Assembly: GCA_026826555.1 (NCBI GenBank)
Contig: JAKSZT010053764.1
Coordinates: 20,192,338 to 20,256,337, forward strand
Length of the DNA stretch: 64,000 nucleotides
From: Tolypeutes matacus
Taxonomy: Eukaryota > Chordata > Mammalia > Cingulata > Chlamyphoridae
Reading direction: 5' to 3'
Positions 48,117 through 58,520 of the stretch are shown here, in pieces. Made by a program: the position numbers and the translations under genes. The first letter of the stretch is position 1. Each line of letters opens with the position of its first letter. The notes beneath the pieces are model-generated. The model was not told the origin of the DNA. It was given only the letters and a program-made list of their open reading frames with translations, and ran no database searches.

Positions 48117-48743
48117 TATATAAGTCAGCCAAAGGGGTGCTGATGCAAAGTACCAGAAATCTGTTGGCTTTTATAAAGGGTATTTATTTGGGGTAGAAGC
48201 TTACAGTTAACCAGGCCATAAAGTATAAGTTACTTCCCTCATGAAAGTCTGTTGTCACGTATTAGAACAAGATGGCAGCCAATGTCTGCAAGGATTCAGG
48301 CTTCCTTTTCCTCTTAAGGCTCCATGGTCCCAGCTTCTTCCAGTATCAGCTGTAGGATGGGATAATGCTCATCTCTCTTCATGGGCTCAGCTGTGCTCAG
48401 CTGCACTGTTCTCTCCACAAGGTCAGCTGTAGCCTATCAGATGTTCTCTCTTCCCAGGCCTCTGCCATGTTTATGGAGCTGTCTTTATTCCTCTGTGTTC
48501 TTCTCCTGTGTATTTACTTCCTGGAGTTCCAGCATCCAAAAACACTCTACAACTGTCTCCTCTGCCATGTTGTTACCTCAATGTTCTACTGATGTGGCCC
48601 AATCAAAGTCTTAATCTTAATTTAATCAAGTAAGAGTGAAACCTCTGAATCCAATATAATCTAATATACCCAGAGGAACACACCAATTCACAAACAACCC
48701 AATATCTATTTTTGGAATTCATAAATAATACCAAATTGCTACA
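48117..48743 (-). mobile_element. Solo LTR, same family as 848-1505
   Basis: On the minus strand it starts TGTAGCAATTTGG and ends near ATATA. It is flanked by AAGGG at 48112-48116 and 48744-48748, an exact 5-bp duplication. Length 627 bp against 658 bp for the first copy. Shared blocks include 'TTTATGAATTCC' at the 5' end, 'GGACCATGGAGCCTTAA' against 'gggaccatggagccttaaaa', and 'GGCTGCCATCTTG' against 'GGCAGCCATCTTG'. It lies within HAL1, so the LTR is younger than that element. No internal ERV sequence remains. Confidence 0.9.
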
Positions 48744-48748
48744 AAGGG

Positions 48749-49490
48749 GCTCACTGATTATCTAGCACAGGGAATAAAAATAGTTAAATAGGTGAAATTT
48801 AAAAACACTGGATACAAAGAATACATCCTGAAGTCTTTCACATAGGAAAACAAATTAGTCATATACAAAATTAGGGAACAGTATAGTTTTGAATGTCTAA
48901 AGAAAAGTGCAAGAAAATGGATGACAATGGGGAAATATAAAAAAATCTAAAGGAAATTGATTTTCAACCTAGAATTTTATACCCAGCTAAATATTAATCA
49001 AGTATCAGAAAAGAAATACTTTCAGACTTGCAGCTTCTTCAATAATTTATCTCAAAGAAATGATTTTTCAAGAAATTCTTGGAAGATGGCCTCCACCAAA
49101 ATAAAATCATAAATTGAATAGTGAAAAGAATGGGATACAGGAAACTGGAAAATCTACACAGGAGAGAGGTGAAGAGTATACTCTGGTTTACACTGAAAGA
49201 TTTCAGTAGAAGAGCTCTAAAATAATTGTGGGTAGCAAGTTTAATAGGAGCATGTCAGAAGTCTTCAGCAGAGAGTTTCCAAGGAGAAGAAACTGATATT
49301 ATATCTAATATGTATAAATAGATTGGGAGCATATTTAGACAGTTGGTAGAAAGTTTGAGATCTAAATGCTGATATATATTCTCAAAACTATACAAATGGA
49401 AAACAAAACAATTTTTAACTCTAGGTAAAACAAAAAGTTGTGCAAGAAAAACAAAAATCCCTATCATAGTTTCTGAGCTGTGAATAGCAT
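48749..49490 (+). mobile_element. HAL1-like element, right part
   Basis: HAL1 sequence resumes directly after the LTR target duplication: 'ggctcactgattatctagca' continues the split reading, then 'ttgattttcaacctagaatt' and 'ttatacccagctaaatatta' with 'atcaagtatcagaaaag' are characteristic. 'acacaggagagaggtgaaga' follows further on. The 3' limit is approximate. Confidence 0.7.
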
Positions 49491-49665
49491 TTGCACAGTC
49501 ATAATAAAGTAAATACAGAATATTGACTCAAATTGTGATATTAACTGATATAAATTAACAAATAAGTTTTAACTCACTAAATTGTATTTAAAGCACTTAC
49601 CCTCTGATATATTACAATAAAATCTTGACCTATGTTAAACTTTTAAAATAGCAATTATCAGTAAC

Positions 49666-49934
49666 TGTTGTGACTCACTGAACTGTAACCCAAATGCTTT
49701 TTTCTTTAATGCTGATGCTATATTTTATAAATTGCATAATTTACCTTGTAACTGAATAGTAACAACCCCATAAAAACACTAAACACTTCCAACTCAGGGA
49801 GACAGATTTGAGGACTGCCCTCCTGTCTTCAAGAGGCTTACCTTTGCTGAATAAACTTTTTCTCTTAAAATCCTGATGTCACTTAATTGACTCTCTAGTA
49901 CGTACTGGGCAAGGCTCACTTTTGAGCCACAACA
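49666..49934 (+). mobile_element. Probable LTR 3' part
   Basis: Bounded by TGTTGTGACTC at 49666 and GAGCCACAACA ending at 49934, which are inverted complements apart from one or two bases. AATAAACTTTTTCTC at 49850 is a poly-A-signal region of the ERV LTR type, followed by a U5-like 'ctgatgtcacttaattgact'. The flanks (GTAAC, ATTTA) do not form a duplication. Could be a short LTR or an ERV LTR with an internal deletion. Confidence 0.5.
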
Positions 49935-52900
49935 ATTTAACTTTATTGGGAGGATAGAGGAAAAGAAAGAGTGTGCATGTGTTGAATTGGTGTTAAAATG
50001 AAAACTAAGTCCTCATCTTTCCAAGTCAGACAGAAAGAAATAATACTAAATTTGAAAAAATCAATTATTTATACAAGCGTGTTATTTAGAGATATGCAGG
50101 TAAGCTGTGAAAGAATCAGCTACATGAGTTTAAAATTGGATTTAGGGAAGGCAAATGAGGGAGGGGCAGAGACTGCTATTTTTGGTAACAAACATTATGG
50201 AGTGATTAGACATTATATTATATAGAAGTATACTTTTGATAAACATAGAAAACAAAAACTTATCATACACCAGTCTGTGAATCAGAATTTGGCAGATTTA
50301 GGATAGACTCATTTGTGATTCTCCTTACCACTCTCCTAACCCAACATAGCATTTCTTAGCACACAACATTTTTGCTTTGATTGAAGGAGGTGCAAGTGAT
50401 TTGTTTGTTTTTGTAATAGTGGGTGCTGTGAGGAGCATGATGATTGAGAAAATAGAGGAAAGGTATGGCATGGAACCCTTTTCTGCCTGGCTTCTGGGTC
50501 TGGGCAGCTTTCCCTTTTACAGAGCCAAAATATGGAGAAGCTATTTTCATCAAAGACTCTTTAACGCTCTTGGCCAAAATGTCCTGCTTCGGAACCTGGA
50601 TGACAAAGTGCAATGAAGAGTTGGAAGTAGGTCATTCTCCTTCGTTCTCCACAGAGCTTAGCTCTGCTGGTTTAGAGCACTTTGAGGCAGCTGCCTCAAA
50701 TCTTCATGGTGAGCACCATTGGCAGGACAATGATGAGAGTCCTTCAAGGAGGTTCATGAGTAGTATTTTTTGACTAGCTGGAGCAGATATAAAGAGAAAG
50801 GATATGGCTCATGTTACTCTGTATCTGTATCAAAGAGGTAGTGTTTTGAACTTGACAAGATTCCTCCCAGAAAGTAGAGTTCGAGTCAAGGGCTTGTGTA
50901 TAGGTAGATTTCTTCTAGAAAGTAATTCCAGGCAATAGGCATGCGGGACTGGAAAGATTGAAATAGGGAGGAAGGAAAAGCCAATACAATCATTGATCTG
51001 ATTACCTGTTGGGCAATTGAGGCTCAGTGCTACTGGGACACTCCTCAGAATTATGCATATACAGATCTTGGAGGATGGAAACATTTATCCAAGACTCTCA
51101 TTCCCCATAGATCCAGATTTTACAAAAGTAGGGATGCCTTCCCTTGGGTATACTACTCAGGATCAGTAAAGTCCACTGACAGAAAACAGGAGATTCCTAG
51201 CACAGCTGAGGCTAGGTACTGTCAGGCTACACTTGTACAGGTGGGCATTGCAGTAACAGCTGGTGTAAAACATGGTCAAGAGGATATGGTGTGGGGCATA
51301 AGAGGTGTATGCTACAATGTGTGGTGCACTCTTTTAGGGAACTCCCAGAAATACTTGGGGAAGAGGAGGCTGTGAAGAGAGATCCTATATGAGCAAGCTG
51401 ATGGATATAACATAGGAACTTTGAGTATTAATGTTAAAGTGACATTATTTATGTCGGTAGGCTGCTGAGGCCTGGGTTATTTGGTTTATATTTCAATTTA
51501 TATTTGTCTTGAATGATGCCTCAACTCAGAAAAGATGCTGGGAGATGTAGAATTTGAAGGTGAGACTTCACCTTCACATACAGAGCTGGACTAGAAGAGG
51601 TGAATTCATCTAGACAGCCTGATCCGTCACCCCTAAAAAAATGCATCCAGATGACTCCAGAAATCATACTGAAATTCCTCTTTGGACATGAGGGCATAAA
51701 CCTTGAATTTTGAATGGAAAAATGGAAGTGAATTGGACAGGCTGAGGAGAGTCTCCAAAAAGCCTTAATTGGGAGTAAAGTGCCTGAAGCCTTCTGAGGA
51801 AGGTTGGTTTTTCTCACCTAGCATTTCTGGCAAATAAAACCAGCTCTGCTACCATAACTATAGCCAAGTGAATCAGAGACCTGGAACAGGGGCTGGAAGC
51901 AACTACATAGAGCCAGGACAAGGCTGGGAGTATGGCTGAGGAAGTGACTTTCCATATTATCCGCACATTACCCCAAATCTTCTACTTTTGCCTCCAGCAT
52001 CAAAGGGAAGCCTTGCATGACTGCATTCCACCCTGGAGGATCTAACTGTGGAAAGAGTCATTTCTGAGCACATAAAATTAAGTGTTATACTGTGTGATGC
52101 TTTCTAATAGCAGGCACTTCTTACAAATAAGGTGGAAACATATTGTGAGATATTATCTATCTTTTCTTTTTATTTTCTCCTCTTCCTGCTCCATGTTCAA
52201 GCATGTATCATAGCTAGTTCTGTGAATGTTACCTCAAGGGAGCTGTGTGTGTGTGTATGTGTGTAAGAGGTAGCTCTGATGTGGAATAGGAATAGGCTAT
52301 AAGACTTTCTGGATTTTGTATTCAAATGCCCAAGTTTTGGGGAGGAGGGGACTATTCAGCATACTCAGTTATCTTGGCCAGATGTTCAATGGGTGTAGGG
52401 ATGGAGGGCTGGACAAGAGAAGAGAAAGAGGGGGTCAAGATCTGTGGAGACCAACAACAAAGGTGCTATGCTCTGCTTCCTGGCAGAGCTATCAGGAAGA
52501 TTTTAGCTCAGTGGTGGATGTAGGCACATGGGATGCTGGGCAAAGGGATGTATGTGCAATTATGTCCAGGAAACAACAGAGAGCTGGCCATCTGAAGGGG
52601 CCACATGGATGTGGATTTTATATGGTTTTATAGTAACCAGGACAAATGGAGGATGTGACGAATATTCCCACTTCTTTTCTGCAAGAGCCTTCAAAACCTT
52701 GACATGGCCCTAATCTAGTTGTTTCCCACTAGCCCAGCATGTGCAAGCTCAAATGCTAAGTTAGTTCCTAGAAAATAAGGATGTGTTAGTTGCTATACCC
52801 TCTTTGTAAAACAACCTCCAGCAAAATGAAATGGAACAGGTCAACCCACAATACATCTAAGAGCAGATAAAAACCCTGCCATAGAGAACCTGTTCTATTA

Positions 52901-53485
52901 AAGTTAGACTGAAAATGGACACATGGTCATTCAATTCTTAAGGAATAGAAGTTTCTTCATAAAATCCACAGCTCTGATTACACACAGGGCAACTTCTAAG
53001 CAACTCCAGCTTTGCTACTTAATGTTCATAGAGGTTTTTTCTGCACTCAGTGAAGGCTTCTGCTGCCATTGCCAAGACCACCCAAGAAGTAAGTCCTTTA
53101 ATCAACAGGGAGGGAAGCTCTTGGGACATAGACACCCAATGCTATGACCTCTAAAGCACTAAATGGCAGCAAAGTCACTGTCTTGTGATGAAACCTCTCT
53201 GTCATGATTTCCCAGGAACCAAGTTTTCCTGAATGCAAATTGTGGAAAAATGGTAAATCAGGGCCATGAAATGGAACTATTGTAGAACTCAGTAACTTTA
53301 ATAAAGATGCTGAAGACAGCAGGTTAGAGGATCTAAACTCTGTTAGTGCTAGAGTGATCAGGTCACCGAGAGCATGGACAGGGCTAAAAAGAATAAGGAT
53401 GTGTAGACTTTCTGGAACCATGCAAGAGGAAGCTTTTAGCAAGTGGTTTCTTATCTATTCTGGATAATTTTCTTTCCCATCAACA
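49935..53485. other. Long repeat-poor stretch, no gene seen
   Basis: About 3.5 kb with no young repeat. Frames of 70-105 codons on both strands (for example 50356-50616 on both strands, and 52316-52633) lack domains. The 50850-51100 segment may be an old LTR-like repeat that I cannot name. A TG tract lies at 52245-52262. Confidence 0.5.
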
Positions 53486-53489
53486 ACAT

Positions 53490-53640
53490 GGGGGCCCTAG
53501 AAAAATACAGGCTTTGGCGTCAGAATGGCTGGGGTTTGAATTTCCAGCCCTGTCACTTACTGGGACCTTGGGAAAATTACTTAACCTCTTGGTTCTAAAA
53601 ATAATAGTTTTCTTACTGACGTCTTCCTCTTTAGCTTGGT
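53490..53640 (+). repeat. MIR fragment
   Basis: Forward MIR head and core: 'aggctttggcgtcagaatgg', 'ggggtttgaatttccagccc', 'ctgtcacttactgggacctt' and 'gggaaaattacttaacctct'. The 3' third is missing. Confidence 0.9.
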
Positions 53641-54365
53641 TCAGAACTTACATTTCAAACAAATTATGACTTTATATCCTGGCAAGAGAAAGCCACGTTG
53701 GGGGGCATTTCCCAAAAATGACACAGCTCTCCAACCAATCAGCAATTACTAAATTTACCACTATTTAAACAGAAAATGGCTCTTTAGAAAGAACATTTCT
53801 TAAGCATTACTTAAGTAAATGAATGGATACAAATGAAAAAGAGAAGGATATGGACTGATGAGGGAAAGCAGAGGAGAAAGAAGTCTAAGAAGCATTACCG
53901 CCTGCTCTCAAGTGAGGTTCTTAAATGCAGAAAGTCAATTGCCTGTGGCTTCTGAGATCATAAATTGTGGTCACTTCTAAACTGAACCACTTCTGAAAGG
54001 CCATTGCAAATATGCTCTCCTCTGTCACTGCAGTAGAGGGGTTACCTGGGGAAATCATACCTTTGCAGTGTGTGTGAAAGTAACTAGTGGATCTGATAAA
54101 GGACTAATGAATGGAAAGGTCTTGGCCAACCAGCTGGGCCAGCAGAAGATCTGCCTTTTTAGAATGAGCCTCTCTGGATCTTAGTGGTCACCCGATGGAG
54201 CCACCCTCAGGTCGTAAAGCACAGCTCAGTGTTCTGATGTTAGCTCCTCAACACACTGAGGAAAAGGTCTCAGAATATCAGCAATGTCATTCTCCACCTC
54301 CTGCCACGTATAGGAGTGCTCATTTATTCTCCAACTCGAGGAATATAGGAGTCAGGAGGCACCTC
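53641..54365. other. Unassigned, no gene seen
   Basis: Mixed sequence. An 83-codon frame at 54195-54446 has no recognised domain. Confidence 0.5.
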
Positions 54366-54445
54366 AGGGAACATCTGTCCTGGAACCTTCAGGTTACAGA
54401 TGAGAACTGGAGGCCTGAAGAGAAAAGGCAATTTTTCTTAAGGTG
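54366..54445 (-). repeat. MIR-like core fragment
   Basis: 'ggttacagatgagaactgga' with 'ggcctgaagagaaaaggcaa' and 'tcttaaggtgactcag' is a reverse MIR-like core. Eroded. Confidence 0.45.
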
Positions 54446-54689
54446 ACTCAGAAGACCTCCCTTTGCATTCTCATTTCTGTCACTAATGGGCTGAATCAGG
54501 CTTCGGGCTTGCCCACAGCACAACATCAGGGACAATTAGAATGTAAATGTAAAGTTAGGTGGAGCCCAAGGGGCCTCTGGGTTTACTCATTTATTCCCAT
54601 TCCTTTGAGGAAGGTTATCTACTGAGGTTCTTCAACACCTTGCTTCTCATCCTCTAAAAAGAGGAGAATACGTTTAAAAATCTAGCTCT

Positions 54690-54815
54690 TTGTTGTTTAT
54701 AAAGAGCTTTCCCATGCATTATCTATGTGGATCTTCATAAGGACGCCATGTGGTAGATTGGACAAGAGACTTCCATTTTATACAGTTCCGAGGTGGCTAC
54801 ACTCAGACATATCAC
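54690..54815 (-). repeat. MIR fragment
   Basis: 'aaagagctttcccatgcatt' and 'ggatcttcataaggacgcca' with 'tgtggtagattggacaagag' and 'ccattttatacag' are reverse MIR 3' and core parts. Confidence 0.6.
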
Positions 54816-55600
54816 TTTCAATCCGAGATGAATCATCTAAGACGAATCCTTGCTTCCTTATCTATCCTAGGAAATGCATTGAGGCACCTAGAAGCAATCT
54901 GAAGATCTCCTTTATTTTCTCTTAAACTTACCTAAAGCTACCCAGTGGCCTGCCTTTTCTTGTATCACAGCAAATAGGGTCTCCCAAATAAAAGGAATGT
55001 CACAAGTACATGTTGTTTGTACACCTCAACACATGTGCTGGTACTGGCTATTGTACATTCTTTCTTGAGGAGGATAGACAAATGTAAAAATAAATAATAG
55101 ATAACTTAAAAATAAAAGCAATTGCCTTCTGTTTTTGCTCCTGTCATATTCACAAAGTTTTTCAAGATATATTTCTCTAATTAGGTGATGCTGGGAAAAA
55201 AAAAAGCAGCATTGAATTCTTACTCATATTTATATTACGGTCTAAATGAAAACTTTTTTTTTCTTTCTATTCCTCCCATTTTATAGATGATGAAATTGAG
55301 CATCAATGAGTTTGGGGGAAATGGATTTCCCGTATGTTCCTCTCAGCACTTTGCATAGTACTCCATAAATATTTGCTGAATTGAAAGGAAAGGAGCACTC
55401 ACTTCTCTGTCTCTTTTCACACTTAATATTCGAATTAAAGGCTGAACCAGTTCTTCCTCGGAGAAGCACACACCATGGAAATGTGCCTCTGGGAATGCAA
55501 ATAGCCCACCCAATGTATTAGGCAACCATAAACAAATGAGGATTTGCACAGATGTAATTAAGAATAGAAAATACAAACCTATGTGCAGAACCATGATTTA
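54816..55600. other. Unassigned, short MIR core at 55270
   Basis: No gene seen. 'cccattttatagatgatgaa' with 'attgagcatcaatgag' at 55276-55310 is a reverse MIR core. The 55430-55600 part has even composition and no repeat signature. Confidence 0.45.
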
Positions 55601-55609
55601 CAGTCAAAT

Positions 55610-55960
55610 TCACCTGCCTTGAAAGCTCATATTAGATTGCTCATCGTTTGATTACCAAGCTGGTGTTTCAATGCAAAGCATATGCTTACAGATCCTCAGG
55701 TTTACTGGGCTAATGAATTAGCTAATAACGTTGAAACAAACCTTCTAAGGGAGGATTGGTTTATGTTTCAGCAATGCAAACATGTGCAAGTGAAATATAT
55801 GCCTCTCAACTGGTTATTTTTGTAGGGAAGACAAATGTGTAAAAATATGTTTACCAGAAAAAAAAAATTCTGGTTTTGACTGTTTGCCAAAAGTTACGCA
55901 AATAATTAGTGATGTTAAGTGCTCAGCAGCATTTCCAAGAGTTCTTTTTGGCATGAACTA
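55610..55960. promoter_or_regulatory. Candidate conserved non-coding element
   Basis: No repeat signature. It carries dense homeodomain- and POU-like words: ATGCAAAGCATATGC near 55672, CTAATGAATTAGCTAATAACG near 55711, and ATGCAAAC at 55775. Such clusters are common in developmental enhancers, but they also arise in AT-rich DNA. Conservation was not tested. Confidence 0.25.
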
Positions 55961-57350
55961 TGTTCCTTCTTGGGCTTCTGGGCACACATGATATTTTAAA
56001 GTATTCATAGAACATGACTGCTGGCTTGACTTATAAAATCTGCTGCTGCTGTTTTATCCCTTTCGCCGTGTGTCTGAGAACCTGGTAAGTGAAGGATGAA
56101 TCTTTCATCGAAAATCTAACTAAACTTTTCCAAACTGTAAGTTCAATATTCTTAAAGCAGTTGTTCACTTTGCCCACACTTTCCTCTCCTCCTTGCAGCC
56201 TCTTTTCTCCAGAATTCTTATATTTCAAGGCTAACAATTCTAATACCAAGCAGGAGTTAAAGTCTGAAGCACCAAAATCTGGTTTTATTTCTTTTCCTCT
56301 CAACTTCTTGAAAAGCAAAAAATATCTAAAAGAAAGTTTCTTCAACTCCGCTTTCCAGACTCAATGGATGTTGCTAATAAAAATAAACTGTGGCTCCAAG
56401 AGTAAACCTTGGACCTTACCACCAAGTCAATTCAGAATGTTTGTCAACATCGTTTGCTACAACATACAGTAACTGCAGGAAATCGGTAAAGTAAAATGCC
56501 CCCCTAAGTGCAGACCTAATGTTGCCAGTCGCACTACTAGGATGTGCATTAGTTGGCCTGTCCAGCTGGAGCACCACTTCAGGGGCTTTCCACAAGGGCA
56601 GATGCCTGGCCAGAGAGACCTCTGAGGGGTAGCCTGGGGAGCACCAGGAGGAATGTCTCGTGTTGGGGCCAAGTATCACTTATATCTTTTATAATCGGAA
56701 AGAAAAACTATATGTGGGGGGATCCTGCTCAAGGAAAACACACATATTGAGCCAGAGTCACAAGACAAAAATGGGCACAGTTGTGTAAAAATCCAGTCAT
56801 ACCACTAGGTAGAAATCTAAAATGAGGGGAAGAGGGTGTTCAGGGGAGCAAGAGTTTAGAAAAATAAAACACCAAGATGGGAGGCATCTTGGGCAGAGCA
56901 GGGCCTCAAAGACTCAGGGTACACCAGACACCTTTGGAAGAGTAGTGAGACTCCCCCATTTCACACATCTAGAATCTGCATTGGCACGTGGAGGTCAGCT
57001 CCTCTGCACAAAATCTATCCAATTGGCCAAAGGCCCTAGAAAGAGCAAGTTGGGCTTCACACTCTCTCATATACCCAGACTCCAAAAGGCTCTTCACCAA
57101 GTCCTCCAGCACTGTCCACTGCTAAGAAGATGACGATAATGATAAGACATATATTAATCAATGGAAAGGGGAAAAGGAGAGAAGCAAAGGGACTGGGAAG
57201 CATTCCAGGTGCAACATCTACCGTTAGAAAATAAATATATATTGCTTGTATTGGATGAAAATCAAGAAATGTGTGTGATCCAAGAGAAAACTCTACACAA
57301 CAGAATCTAAAAAAATAGCCATGCAAATAAGGGCCCATTATTTCTCCCTC
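55961..57350. other. Repeat-poor, no gene seen
   Basis: Opposed frames of 127 codons (56089-56472, plus) and 104 codons (56031-56345, minus) overlap and have no domain. GC-richer at 56530-56660. No recognised repeat. Confidence 0.5.
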
Positions 57351-57354
57351 TGCA

Positions 57355-57965
57355 TGGAATGACGGGCTTTGAGTTTTAACATGGGAAGAAAAGCCAGATG
57401 GCGGCAGACAGGCTTATTATAGAAAGTCCACTTGTACTGAAGTTTTCTCAGCACACTCCTTCATTGCTGAGTGAGGTTTTGTTTTGTTTCCTTCTTAAAT
57501 GTAGGGCAGGCAAGGACCAAAATTTGTATAAAGTCTGAAACCTTTCCATGAAAATGTTCCATTCAATACCTCCGATATATGATATATGATGCCACCACAG
57601 GAAAACTAGTGTTGCTACAGACGTTAATCATAATTATGAAAATTTTTAATTTAAATGTAAGGCTGAACACACAAAATACAGTGCACGGCCATCTGTGAGT
57701 TTTCCATCTGGGCTCATTTGCAAAATACATTCTGTTTCACTCCCCCCCTCCCCCCTCTATTTATAATCTTCCCTGGAAAACAAATATGCCTAATCTATGG
57801 CATGCCAGAGCTGAAGTTAGCTATTTACAAGTGGCTTTTAATAGACATGGCTACACAGTTGAAAGCAGTAACAGAAACTTCTTCAAGTTAGACTTTCTGT
57901 CAGTAGACTTTTCCTTTGAGGGTTCTTCCCCACCCCTGTGTAAAGATGGATTTATAACTTGTCTG
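57355..57965. promoter_or_regulatory. Candidate conserved non-coding element
   Basis: About 600 bp free of recognised repeats just before an L1M copy. It has AGATGGCGGC (57395-57404, YY1-like), GTTAATCATAATTATGAAAA near 57623 (homeodomain-like), and a C-rich tract at 57742-57757. The composition and word content resemble mammalian conserved enhancers. No alignment was possible, so this is inference. Confidence 0.3.
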
Positions 57966-58026
57966 TAATGCATAAGGAAAAATGGAATTTTGTTTTCTCT
58001 CTTGATGTGATTATAAAAATAATGCC

Positions 58027-58520
58027 TAAAACTGTAGCATTGTCATAGCAGTATTATTTTATAATAGCCTGAAATTGGAAATAACCCAAATATGTATCAA
58101 TTATTGAATGGTTAAACAAACCGTGGTTTACAAATGGGATATTTTTTGCAATAAAATGGAATAAGTACCGACACATGCTACAACATGGATAAACCTTGAA
58201 AACATTAAGCTAAGTGAAAGAAGCCAGACACAAAAGTCCACATTGTATGATCACATTTATTTGAAATGTCCAGAATAGGCAAATCTATAGTAACAAAAAA
58301 TAGATTAGTGTTTGTCTAGGGCTAGGGTTATGGGGGTTGGGGAGAAATGGGGAGTAATTTCTAATAGGTTTCTTTTGAGGGGGATAGGAATGATCTAAAA
58401 CTAAATTATGATGATGATTGCAGAACTCTGTGAATATACCGAAAACCATTGAATTGTATACTTAAAACAGGTAAATGTTAGGAAGTATGTAATTTATATC
58501 TCAATAAAGATGTTAAAAAA
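58027..58520 (+). mobile_element. L1M 3' UTR fragment
   Basis: Forward: 'tgaaattggaaataacccaa', 'ctacaacatggataaacctt', 'gctaagtgaaagaagccaga', 'gattagtgtttgtctagggc' and 'ttgaattgtatacttaaaac', ending at AATAAAG and a short A-run. These are classic L1M 3' end landmarks. It is 5'-truncated and inactive. Confidence 0.93.

Noticed and set aside
50356..50616. Retrocopy suggested by overlapping 85- and 79-codon frames
   Set aside because: Neither translation is recognised, and no poly-A tract or flanking duplication is present.
56031..56472. Opposed 104- and 127-codon frames
   Set aside because: Overlap on both strands without a domain; neither shows splice or start evidence.
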